Positions 14,001 through 25,318 of a DNA stretch of 64,000 nt are shown here, in pieces. Both the position numbers and the translations under genes were made by a program. The stretch is from contig NC_064435.1 of NCBI RefSeq assembly GCF_023343835.1, forward strand, positions 56,024,134-56,088,133, in the 5' to 3' direction. Under the pieces are notes generated by a model, which saw nothing but the letters and a program-made list of their open reading frames with translations, had not been told where the DNA came from and searched no databases. Position 1 is the first letter of the stretch, and every line of letters starts with the position of its first letter. Source of the stretch: Lagopus muta. Its lineage: Eukaryota; Chordata; Aves; Galliformes; Phasianidae.

Positions 14001-17000
14001 TAAATTCCAAATAACCACTTTCCAATGAAGCCATATCTTTATAAATAGTAGAATATGTTTACTGTATCTCTCACTGGAGCTGAGGAGAATGTACTGAAGA
14101 AAAGTAAGCCTAAAAGGACAGAATAATTTGATATTGAAGAACATTCTGCATATGGCAGCATGAGAATTTTCCTATAGACCCAGTAAGTTCTTGTTTTCCT
14201 ATAGTTGTGTAAGCAGCTACTAAATCCTTTCCAGAGCACTGCAATCAGTACTCACAGTTGTGGAACTTCGCTGGTTGGAATAAAACAGGATTGCACTGCA
14301 GTCTTCCGTTTTCTGAGAATGAAGAGATGCAGTATTTCTACATGGTGTTGGCCAGGCCTGTTACTTTGATAATGAAACCAGAATAGCGTTGTTTCCGTTT
14401 TTTATCACAAGCAGCTGGACTGTTCTCATTGTGGCTTGTTGTTTGGAGGGATTGGTAGCTTCCCTTTTTCCTGTGATGACACTGAGAGATTCCAGATCAA
14501 CTTTTTCTGAATCCTTTTTCTGAGAAAGAAAATGAAGGGGAAGCCGCAGCTCCTGTTTCTCCTGGTAGCTGATGTTCTTGCCTCACTGCTGACAGCTTTG
14601 TTATGCCACATGTTTGCACGGCTATGCAGCACAAATTTGTTTTCCTATACATGTGAAGGAAGCTAGAATGGTGATTTATGTTGTGTGGAGGAACATACTC
14701 TTACAAACACAGCATGGGAGAAAACATAGAAGTGCTTTAAGCGAAATTTGGTTCAACAATGGTACAGATGTCTTTGGAAGAAGAAAATGGGTGGAGATGA
14801 GATTCTTTTTCCCAGTACACTGAAGTACGGTTTTTGCAGAAACATGCATGCCAGCCCAGAGGTATATGGCCCAGACAACACTGATGCATAATCATTAAGA
14901 AAAAAAACAGTATTCCCAGTAAAACTTTGCCCCAGTCCTTCCCAATACATCTTAACAGATTCTGTTGTTCTGTACAGAGTAATGGTAATTAAGATATGCT
15001 GTGATCACGTTTTCATTTTGCTGCTTCTGGACAGGAGGTTAAGATGGGTCTGGATGAGATAAATGGGGAAGAGCCAGGTGGAAGTCCAATGAGCTAACAG
15101 GAGTTCAGCATTTTCTATGAATTTGGAGGAGAGAAGGGATCAAAACTGAATTAAATGAGGACAGAATTGAAAAGTGATAGTGAGAAAGGTAAAATGACCA
15201 TCAGAGTAAAGAGAGATGATACTGATGAAAAGGAAGAGGAGACCTGAGTCAAAAACTTCACATCAAATGCTAAGTCAGGAGTAAGGAGATAAGAGACTCC
15301 AAGATCAGATAGAAACTTTAATATTTAAAACAGTTTTGAATGGTTCAGTTTTTCATCTTTTTATCATTTAGGTCTTCATCTCTGCTCCCTTAACTCAAGT
15401 GCCTCTCTGTGGTAGCCAGGAGACTCCACATAAAGAAAGTAGAAGACAAGAAAATTATTAAGTATTATTAAGTATTATAGTTCCCTTTCGGATTTGAACA
15501 TGGACAGTATATTTACTGGATGGTAATACAATTTATCTGTGTTGTCTGCAAATTTGTGATTGGTTGTGAATTACAACACTTCATTTGCATTCCTTGCTCT
15601 GTTATTTCCCTTTGTTTCTGACTTAGTTGGGTGCCAGTAATCTCTTTTGAGGAGAAAACCTTTTCCAAAAGGAAATCATACCTACTTGCTTCAAGAGAAT
15701 ATCTCCAGGAAAAAAAAAAAAAAGGATAAAAGCAGAAGAGTAAGCTACTTAAACTTCTCAGATTCCTTTTTTCCCCTTTTTTTTTTTTTTTTTAATATTG
15801 ATGCAGAAAAAACATTTGATGACTGAAAAAATGTATTTCCTGCATTGGAGAAAAATGAGTAGAATGAGTAGGAGTAGTTCACACATTACCTAAAAAGAAA
15901 AGTAAATACATAACACTACAGGCTTGGAAAGTCAGAACAGAAAAAGATAAAAGTAATGTGGCAATGCCCCATGATTACAAAAACTCATCTTTAAAACAAA
16001 TATGTAAGAAATGAGCATACTGTGAGCATGGCTATACCTCACACACATTGCATCCACCAGTTAAATCAAAATGTTCTAGTGACTTTTGGTCTTGGTTTTA
16101 GCATTAGGCAAACATGAGGTCAAATGCATGAAGCTATAATTCCCAACTCATCTAATCCTCAGTTTTTTATTACATTTACTAGTTAACTGAGTTGTCAGAC
16201 AAAGCACATTAGTCATGTTAATTCAATAAAATAAACCTTTCCATAGAATGAAGAAGGTATGGAGCTGGTAAAACTTTTCTTGTAATCTGTGTTCGAATAC
16301 CAGTTGTGAGATTCATTTTATTTGAAATTGAAAATCTTGAACTGCTTTCTGCTTTTGAAAGAACTGGCTTCACCATAGTAAAAAATGCTTATAGGAAAGG
16401 CAAACTGTATATTTTCAGCAACAATCCCCTTTGTTTTAATGTGATGAGTTTCATATATCAGATTAAGATATCTTACTGTTATGTAACGCCAAACAAAATC
16501 TATCATTATTGTTTGTAATATAGTGGATATTATTTACACAGACTATACGCAGAATAAAATCTCTCAAAACTAGTCTTCCTATTTAAATATTTAAACTGGG
16601 TTTGAAATTGTTTATTTCTTTAGCCAATAATTTTATAATTTGACTGTTTCCTCTGTATAATTTGACTGTTTTGCTTGAACTGCTGCATTATCACAGATTT
16701 TAGCATTTTGCATTCATATTCCTTGATGCAACTAATTTTTCCTTAAGAAAGTAGAGATGTGCTTGCTACATAAACATTAATGCCCATGTCTTCTCCAGTT
16801 ATGTTCTCTCAGTCAGCATTTCACTAAAAAATCATAAATTGGATTTTCCTGTGTTCATAGTGGAGAGTAGACCAGCTCTGTGCTTCAGTGGGATTTAGAC
16901 ACTTAAATGTATAGCAGCTTTGAAACTGCTTTCAGTTTCAGTATTTTTCTAGGTGGCATATATAATTCAAAGCTAAATTCACATATTTAGATTTCTCCTT

Positions 17001-17500
17001 ATATATTTATTTATACATTGTCAGATTAGCAAATATTTATAAATATACAAAAATGTGTGTGCATGTATATACATTTTTTCAGCAAGTCTTTCCTACTTCT
17101 ATGGATGCATAGTTGCATCCATTTTAAGCACAGAACTGATAAAACACATTATCATGAAATAGAGTTTGGAAGATTAGAAAAAAAGAAATAAAAAACCAAA
17201 GTGTATGAAGTTCAAAATGGATACTCAAAACGTACTATTAACACATGCTCAGGATCTATGCCACTTACAAATGGCTCAGTGACTATCAGTGAGTGGAGAG
17301 GGAGTATTTTTCATAAATCAGGCTAAAATTAGATTCTGTGTAATGTGCTGAATATACATGAAAATATAGGAAATCTTCTTCATCACATGTAATTCCTAAA
17401 ATGTATCTGTAGAAAATAATCTATTTGGAAGAAAACAAATTTTCTATGTTGGCTGTTATGTGAAGTATGTAGCATATATATAAATAGATGATAAAATACT

Positions 17501-17530
17501 TCTTTTTTTTTCTTCTTTTTTTTTTTTTTC
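17501..17530. repeat. T-rich tract
   Basis: CTTTTTTTTTCTTC followed by 13 T residues; simple pyrimidine repeat downstream of NETO1. Confidence 0.9.
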
Positions 17531-18251
17531 AGCCTCAGGTATTCTTTTTCCCCGTCCTTTTATACTTTGGGAAGACCCAAGGAATTCTTCCCAGTTAAAA
17601 ATAAAATAAAACCCAATAGAAATATTTATCAGAAATACATAATAGTAGTATTAAACCTAGCAAACCACTATGAATGACAAAATGTTTAAGAAAGAAATGA
17701 GATTTCTTTTTAGACAGAATTTAGAAGGTAACTAATTGATACTATGATTTTATGCAAGGTTATTGAGTTCTTAAACATAATTTTTTTTCAAGTGTACCTA
17801 ATTTTGAATTTTCAACCTATGATATTTCATTAATCAATTAGCATCATAAGTTTGCTTCCAATGTTGGTTATTACTGTTTATGGCTTGAATTACAGATAGC
17901 ACTTTGTCTTGTATGAGAATGTAGCGTATGTATGCATCTCTAAAATTGAAGTGCAGCCATAATATTTGCATAACTGGTAAAAATCACCTGCTATGCTGCA
18001 CTGAAGCAAACTCCCCATTAACAGCCGGAAAAATGAATTAGTTAAGAGTGCAGAACTGTGACAACAAAATGTTGTCACAAACTTTTTCATTGTTGTGTAT
18101 TCTGAATGCTCATATCTGAAGAGGCTGATGCAAAATAAATAAGGGATGAGAGGCAGCTGATTCTGATGTATTGGGGTTTCATGTTCTTAAGAGCTAGCTT
18201 TGAGTTTAAACAGTTTAAACTCATGAATGCTAAAAGATTTGTAAATTTAGT

Positions 18252-18271
18252 AAAAAAAAAAAAAAAAAAAA
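18252..18271. repeat. Poly-A tract (20 bp)
   Basis: Twenty A residues in unique AT-rich sequence downstream of NETO1. Confidence 0.95.
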
Positions 18272-19599
18272 TTGCCATTAAACTCAAGGTAGGAAATTAT
18301 TATACATTTTTTTATGTATCTTTATATAAAAAGTTACAAGTAGCAAGCATATGACACAGAAATGGAACAGTAACAGCAACAGTTGTGAATGCATGCTTTT
18401 TACAATGTGTCTAATAAAGAGATTTTTGCCAACTCAAATATTCAGTAACATACATGCAGATTATTTTCTCAATGTCAAATTCAGCCATATTGCTAGATGC
18501 TTATCCAACAAACATTTCTATTGAAGATGAGCTGCTAAATACCTGATTTTAATAAATTGTTCCTGAAATTGGGAATTTTACTTGCAATGAAAAGAAGAGA
18601 GAAATAGAAAAAGAGAAAGGACTGATAAGCATAATGATGAAAGTCTTATTGCCATCTAGTGATTTTACTCAACACTGTTTGCTGAATTTTGTCATGATAT
18701 GAGAATAGCTGGTCAGAGAGTCCATAAAACCTCTAGCTGGTGTTTCCAAGGTCCATAGTTTCACATTTCATTGTAGCATGTTCAAAATCACCCAGGTGCG
18801 CACTATTCTCAAGAACTCTATATAATGAAAACAATGTACATACAACAAAAGTTCAGTGTAACTCTTCTTCCACATATCACACAACATACATGTAGATAAC
18901 AGACAAAAAGAAATATATCAAACAAAATAAATCTAAGAAAAAAAAATAAAGTAGGGACAGTCTCAGCCAGGAGCTAACTTCTTCTTCAAGTTTGCTGCAA
19001 ATCTTAAAATGTATTTAAAAACTAAGGAGCACTTGGTGGCCAGCAACCAAACTAGAAAAGAAACATATTATTGTGCAATGGGGATTTTTGCTAAAGAAGT
19101 AAGAAATGTCTTAGGTTTGGATAAAGGCAGTGAAATGAAATTAGAAACATGTCCACTCTCTCTTTCTGACAGCTGAAGTAATTCACTATAGATTTTTCCA
19201 TTCAGTTCACATGACTCTATAAATATTTCTTCTCTGAAAGCAAAAAAAGGTTAAAATATGTAAAAATACGTACATGTAAACATGTACATGCATATATATG
19301 CCTATACATATAGACATACATAAATTGGCAGACTAACAACTATAACTTTAATATACAAAAATGAGGTGGTGTTTAAGAGTTGATAAGAAATTACATAAAA
19401 TTAAACGCCTAGGAAAAGGCTCAGAAATAAAATTTAATTTCCAACGTTAACATTAATTCTAAAGAATTTCTAAATTTATCTGCACTCCCATAATTTTTTC
19501 CCCTGACACTTAACAAGATTAAAGAGTAAAATAAACTGAAAACAATTATTTCCTATCTTCATGGCATGGGTTAAACTGATAAATTTCACATAGTTTCAC

Positions 19600-19970
19600 A
19601 TAGAAAGACTCTAAATTTTATTTTCATAAACAAAAAATTAATAAAACACTGGAGCCACGCTAAGCATCTCTTTTCATGATGTGTTTAGAATGCAGGTTAT
19701 ATTTAGATGAAAGATTATACTTAGCTGATTCTAGAATCAATCATAAGAATTTAATAGTTATTGTTTTAGTTCACAGTGCTAAACTAATCATTTATCTGAT
19801 GTTTAGTTTTCTCTGTATTCAAACGTACATCTCTTTCTATGCAAAGATTTCTATGAGGTGGTGTAGAAACTGGGAACTAACAGACATTTCAACAATATAA
19901 CAAATAAAATGAAATGCAACAGATGGTTCATTTGTTGTACAGGTATGTTTACTTACCTCAGGTTTGTCTC
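19600..19970 (-). other. NETO1: Probable start of NETO1 3' UTR with candidate polyadenylation signals
   Basis: Sequence directly 3' of the stop codon on the minus strand has no continuing open frame. It carries an ATTAAA variant at 19755-19750 and an AATAAA hexamer at 19622-19617, roughly 220 and 350 bases past the stop. Either could end a short transcript. In AT-rich DNA such hexamers are common by chance, and brain transcripts often have long 3' UTRs, so the true end may lie further down. RNA data would be needed to choose. Confidence 0.35.
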
Positions 19971-20031
19971 TTAGACCCTAGTTGTGTTGTACTCAGACTC
20001 ATGTTTGCTTAGAGACCCAATGAGGCAGAAC
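19971..20031 (-). CDS. NETO1: NETO1 terminal coding exon with TRV PDZ ligand
   Basis: This is the final coding exon: one base completing Arg, then 19 codons (FCLIGSLSKHESEYNTTRV) and TAA at 19973-19971. The acceptor is AACATTCCAG before GTTCTGCC, and the intron from the tail exon is 1,096 bases. The peptide is identical to the mammalian NETO1 C-terminus as I recall it. The last three residues, Thr-Arg-Val, form a class I PDZ ligand known to bind PSD-95, which links NETO1 to the postsynaptic density. The exon is too short to be picked up as an open frame and was found by looking for the expected end of the protein. Phase, splice sites and sequence agree, so I regard it as secure. Confidence 0.96.
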
Positions 20032-21127
20032 CTGGAATGTTATGGCTATTTCATTCAAAATAATAATGTTTGCATAGAAAAAAAGAAATATATGCATATA
20101 GATACTTAATAGAGAGTACATATTGATTAGCTGTTCAATATTCATGAAGTAATTTACACTGGCATGCAATTAGATTAAGATAACTTCTTTTTAAGAGAAA
20201 GAAATGCCTTAATGTGCAAAGAAAATATGGAGAGCATGTAAACAGTCACAAGAAGTGCATAAATAATGCATGCAAGAGAAAACACAAATATTTATTAAAA
20301 GTTTCTGTTTGCTTTTCCAAATAAATGGTTCATATCTCTTTTCCCTTTTCTCTCTACTTGTAAACTTTTAATAGTTTATATTTACAGTCGTTTAGAGTGC
20401 AGTATACAATAACCTAACTTTTCTATTAAAAATATCGTGCTTGATATTTTCACCGATTAAAAAGATTTTTTTTAACTACATTCTTATATGTAAATATATG
20501 AGCATTCTCTATTTGCTACACTGTCTCATAATTAATATATGTTTATATAAAAAAAATACACTGTGATAGTGGAACACATACATTAATGTTATGCAAATAT
20601 TGTCACTCACTTCATAAAAGATACTATTTCATGGGTTTCCTTACTGCCCGTCTCCTTGTTCTGTCATGTGTCATAATGAATAAATGTATTTTTGTTGTTG
20701 CATTGATTTAGAAATGTTAGACCAATAGTGGACAAAATTCAACGCCACTTCAGTTTCAAGGAAACCATATGCATGTGGCTATTTCAAAAGCTAAAATTAG
20801 ACAAAATCTTTGGTTTTTTAAAAAAAATGTACCTGTTCTCTGTTGGCTTGTGTGTGCACGCATGTGGGCATGTAAATAAAACAGTGAAAGAAAGATATTG
20901 GATTTAAAGCTGAAACTGAGATGCAGAAGCCTCCATGAAACTGGAGCAGAGATGAGAGACAGAGAGTGATAACAGATGGCATGTGCTGTCAAGAAACAGA
21001 AATTTAAGCAATAAACAGAGAAATAAAAGAATATGCCTTTACTGGAAAAAAAAAAAAAAAAAGTGAATATGTTTGGGCAATCAAGTCCTTACACAACAGT
21101 CTTCATCAAAAATCTATTGATACTGAC
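20032..21127 (-). other. NETO1: NETO1 last intron (1,096 bp)
   Basis: The donor is GTCAGTATC at 21127 and the acceptor ends ATTCCAG at 20032. The intron is AT-rich and unique apart from a T run on the sense strand (A run at about 21044-21062 on the plus strand). The first bases after the donor keep the frame open for six codons and then stop. An AATAAA lies on the sense strand at 20296-20291, so a transcript retaining the start of this intron could in principle be polyadenylated inside it. Confidence 0.85.
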
Positions 21128-21686
21128 CGCTGAACAGCTTTATCATGTCTTGACAGCCTGTGGCTTGTAGTTGGTACCTCTTCAATTTCATCTATCTCAC
21201 ACGCATCTGCAGCATCTTGTGAGTAGCTATGCTTCATGACAAGGATATTTCTCCTGTTCACGGGCTGAATGAGGGGTTTTACAGGCTGGGGTTGTATTTC
21301 TGTCAAGACAGAAGCATCTCTTGTGCTGAGGTTACTACGGCTGCCCTTAGTGCTAGACAGTTGTGATCCACAGTGATGGTCATGAATGCATTTTGAAGAT
21401 GATCTCCGCAGTTTATGATAATTTTCAAAGTCATCTGCAACATCAGCAAGGTCAGCTGTAGTCCCTGTCCCTCTGAGGGTGCATAACTCATAATGAGGAG
21501 GCTCAAACACCTCCTGGAACACTGTTTGATCAAAGTCTGTTTTCCTTTGGACAAATTTTTTACGAGGCTGCTTGATCTGTACTATCACAGAGATAACAAT
21601 GAGGATGATGACAATGCAAGAGGTCACCCCAATTATAGTCCCACTGGTATTGGTGAGTTGGTCCAATAGGTTAGCTTTTCTTTTTT
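21128..21686 (-). CDS. NETO1: NETO1 exon: transmembrane segment and cytoplasmic tail
   Basis: This is the largest exon in the window at 559 bases, about 185 codons plus split ends. It starts with a basic juxtamembrane stretch ([11 protein letters not shown]). A single membrane-spanning helix follows at about exon residues 17-38 ([17 protein letters not shown]), then the stop-transfer basic run KQPRKK. The cytoplasmic tail contains [15 protein letters not shown], a Ser-rich RRSSSKC, a His-rich CIHDHHCG, the [14 protein letters not shown] stretch, [11 protein letters not shown], and the acidic [11 protein letters not shown]. The acceptor is TGCACACAG before AAAAAAG. The donor is CAGCG followed by GTCAGT at 21127. 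The phase fits the terminal exon, which supplies G to complete Arg. Reading through the donor would add SVSIDF and a stop, which explains why an open frame runs to 21106. The tail holds Ser, Thr and Tyr sites that could be phosphorylated; none is shown by the sequence alone. Confidence 0.97.
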
Positions 21687-23923
21687 CTGTGTGCAATGAA
21701 GAAAAGAAATAAACACAGAATTAATTTCATATCAAGATTAAAAACAGCCATTATGTGTTCACAGATCACTGCAAAGCCACGCCTAGACTATGTCTAAGTT
21801 CACATAGTTGGTCTTACTGGGGAAAAGTGAAAAGGAAGAAATCAGGTACTTGTGCAAACCAAATAAATAACACGTAGGTCCTCCAATTGGCCCCACACTT
21901 GGTTAGTGCTTTATTCAGGGTATATTATAATCTTAGCTAGCTGAAATATTTATATGCTTGTTTAATAGAAAAAGCAACCACAATAAGAAATAAATGGATT
22001 TAGTGCCATCTCTGAACTCTATTCACCTGCTAAAGCCCCCATGTCAGATGCAAAATTTCTGTTATTTACTCTTTTTTCCAGTAAATACATGCAGGTGGAA
22101 CATTAAGATTAATGAAACAGCAAGTTTTTACAGGTTCTAGAAATAAATTCTTTGCATTGGGAACTTTTTTGAACTACTGTTATTTATGAGCTAACTGGGG
22201 ACTGTTGATAGTCAATGAAAAGCTAAGTCAGGAGAAAATAGAAGAGCTATTCAAACTGAGCTTCCAGAAAGGGGAAAAAAGAAAAAAGAAAAGAAAAAAA
22301 AGAGAGCAGGTTATTTATTTTGGTTGTGACCTATTACTTTCCAGAACATTACAAAAGATGTATAAATGCTCAAAGCTGATCAGAGCTATGATGCTTTACT
22401 CAAGGTCTGCCAAGAAGCTGGCCAGAAAATTTGGTGTTTAGAATGAAGGAAAATATGCAATAAAATAATACAGAGAAAAAAAAATCACTCTAGTGTTCTG
22501 TATGTTCTTCTGTTATTTAATTTCGAACAGCTGATGACACCTGAGACAGTGACAGAGCCAAGCTGAAAGCAGTCACATCAGCTTCTCACAGGCACATCAA
22601 AATTGACAACTGTGATTAAGTTTCAATACCCTATCTGGTGTTATTTTTCTATCAACTTAAAACATACCAAAGAACATAATAAAAAGCCTTTGAAATGAAA
22701 GTCACTGGCCCCCAAATGATAAAATCCAGCTCTTTATAATCTTCTTGATACGCAAAATGAATTTTTCAGTACTCCCCATTGCCTACTCTTATAGATCCAT
22801 TTGGGGTTTCTCTAACTGACTGACAAAGCCTGTAGGGAAAGAACAGATTTAGAAAAAGCAATGGAGCAGCAAACAGTTGTTTTTGCAGGAACCATCAAAC
22901 AGGATGGGATACAAGCACAGGGCCCAACAAAAAAAATATTTGGCATGTGAAAGATGAAAATCATTCTGGAAATTAGAGAGGGGAAGGTTTTCTATTTTCG
23001 TCTGTGCTGAAGAAGCACAGTTCTTCCCTGGTTGTTTATTTCTTTGAAGAATATTTTTTGATGTCACAATTTTGTCATGTTCCTTTGAAACATGATTTCA
23101 TTTATTTTTTATCCTGCTGCACTGCTTGTCAGGCTTTTACAGACTTCAGCAGACTCACAAGCTGATGGCTAATCCCCATAATTCTGAATTTTTTCTTGAT
23201 TGGTTCCTAAATTTGGCATTACTCATGTTTTAAGGAACAAATCTGCTGTAGCAGAGGAGGGAAAAAAAAAAGAAGCAGCAGACCATACCCTGGATCTACA
23301 ATGCAAGTTAGTTAAGCTCTTTCTTATGAAGACAACACAGATGCTGGCTTCTATGGAGACACAGAGCAATATTTAGAAACTTTGTCAACACCTGATTGGG
23401 AATATCAGTTCCTGCCTATGAAACAGACATGATGCCTGTGCTTATTCTTGCACTTCAATTTCACTAGGCAATGATAAATGGATCTGGATGCTTTTTAATG
23501 CTGCTAATTTCAGTTCAGCTATGCTGTTTGCTTTTAGCCCACCTGGGCTATTGTTGGCATGACATGCAGCTAGCAGACACCTGCTTATGCATATGCTACT
23601 CCACTGCATAGGCAACTATATCAAAGGAACCAAAAGATTACTATTAATTAACTTTTATATTGTACAGAAACCAAATGGTCATAGAGCCTGCCAGAAGGAT
23701 ATAACAAACACAAACAAGCACCAAACAAAACAAATGCAAACACTGAAAGCAAAATCCACAAAGATTTTCAGCTCTGCATTTTAATCTGCTGTCTGATGCA
23801 TGCTGCCCTTGAATTACATTTCATGAGCCTTGATCAACCTGAAACATACTTAACAAGAAACTAAGGAGAACATGCTGTATTCCATGTGTCTGATAAACTG
23901 ACAGTTTCAATTCTACACATTAC
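21687..23923 (-). other. NETO1: NETO1 intron between LDLa and transmembrane exons (2,237 bp)
   Basis: The intron is bounded by GTAATG and CACACAG and joins phase 1 ends. I see no recognisable mobile element in it, only AT-rich unique sequence with a purine run around 22271-22305 on the plus strand. Confidence 0.85.
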
Positions 23924-24037
23924 CTTTGCAGTGGTTTTCATCCCAAGGATACACACAGTTCTGGAGTCCATTGCAGACCAATGTATTATTAATACACATA
24001 TTACTGTGGCAAAAGAAAGTGTTGGCTTCACAAGGGG
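23924..24037 (-). CDS. NETO1: NETO1 exon: LDL-receptor class A module
   Basis: This 114-base exon is one complete LDLa module with all six cysteines: [18 protein letters not shown] and ENHC. It ends with the acidic loop [10 protein letters not shown] that in LDLa modules helps hold calcium. A possible N-glycosylation sequon (INNT) lies in the middle. The acceptor is TTTTTAG before CCCCTTG, and the donor is TGCAAAG followed by GTAATG. It starts with two bases, completing Pro (C + CC), and ends with one base, completing Glu with the next exon. Both junctions are therefore the 1-1 phase typical of shuffled extracellular modules. The module sits between CUB2 and the membrane. Reading through the donor would add Gly-Asn-Val and continue into intron, so the apparent open frame beyond the exon is not coding. 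Confidence 0.97.
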
Positions 24038-25318
24038 CTAAAAACAAAAATAAAAAGCTGATATTAAATAGTAAATCATTCAGTTCTTTACAACAAGTAT
24101 ATGAAGGCTGTATCATAACCACCTGTACTAGGAGAAAGCTGTACAACACAGGTTCCTTAAGCATATTTAATATCTGACATACACTATCAGCAGCACTCAA
24201 GTCACACACCATTTATTACTCCGGAGCAACAGATTTTCACTTTTGACTAAGACAGATGGACTTCTTCACCACAGTTTAACTCTGATGGCTGCAGTGGGTT
24301 GACACCTCATATATTGATGGGGGGGTCACTGGTGTGTAATCAACATAGTTTTAGCCACATAGATCCAAAACACAGTACTTTATGAGCTAATAAGGAGAAT
24401 GTTGACTATATCATAGCTAGATCCAGTACAAGTCAAAGAATTCGTTTCAAAGTTTGTTGTAGAAACTCCAATTTTAGAAGAAACCTTGCATGGCTGAAGG
24501 AAGATACATACTTTAGTGCTTGTATCAATGATATCTGAACCCTTATACTCAGAGAAAATAAAACTATTAAAAAAGAAGCTAAAAAGAAAGATTGCAGTAA
24601 AAAAAAAAGTATCCTATTAGCCACACATGAAGATTAAAAACAGCAACTGTCATCAGTGTCCTTAGAGCTCACAATTTAAGGGAATCATGCAGGATTAAAG
24701 CTTTACTGAAGAACAAACTTTTACAATGGTGGCAGCTTTGAGGTCATCAATAGGAACTGGACCTGATTCTCAGGTATTGGGGTTATAAAGATAGTATTGC
24801 AAAATCATTTAATATAGTAAACATAATTCACTTCTCATATTTCTTTTAATTAAATAATAATAAAAAAAAGCCAAATCTTCTTCATTATGGAAAAAAGCTA
24901 CACAATTTATCGGTGTGAAATCAACAAAAATGAACTCTTTATGCAATTTTATTTTAGCTCAACCCCAAACCATTATTATATTTCCTAAAGAAAAGTTTTT
25001 AAAAAATAACTTAAGAACCTGCTAATCAAAAAGCAGTTATGATGTTAAAGCACTTTTAAAAATACTTCATATAGTAAGATATATTTGCACCGTGGAGACT
25101 GGTTGAGAGCAGAAGACTGCTTCAGTGGTTTGCTATGGACAATGCAAAGGCTTTGTGTTTCAGAAATTAATGACTTCATATATAATATCAGGAAATTCCC
25201 TTTTCAGTAACTGTGTAAGTTCAGATATGCATAACTGACTATAATGGCTTCTCCAGATCAGTTACATTCTTTTGAATAAATAATAAAAGCTATCAAAACT
25301 TGTATATGCCGCTTGATA

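Larger units (their letters stand above)
1..19599. other. Gene-free region 3' of NETO1
   Basis: No coding sequence, RNA gene or promoter can be supported here on either strand. Open frames are short, AT-rich and resemble no protein. Recognisable items are two CR1 scraps (551-640, 4404-4534), a palindromic interspersed repeat (6783-6855) and simple repeats. Part of the stretch nearest 19600 may be NETO1 3' UTR. In mammals the region 3' of NETO1 is a gene desert towards CBLN2, and this stretch is consistent with that. Confidence 0.7.

Noticed and set aside
21106..21127. SVSIDF as the normal NETO1 C-terminus
   Set aside because: It starts exactly at a good donor, and the expected terminal exon with the conserved end is found at 20031-19971. 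Kept only as a possible alternative form.
21303..21554. Minus-strand open frame of 83 codons
   Set aside because: A shadow frame inside the NETO1 tail exon, whose correct frame is supported by homology.
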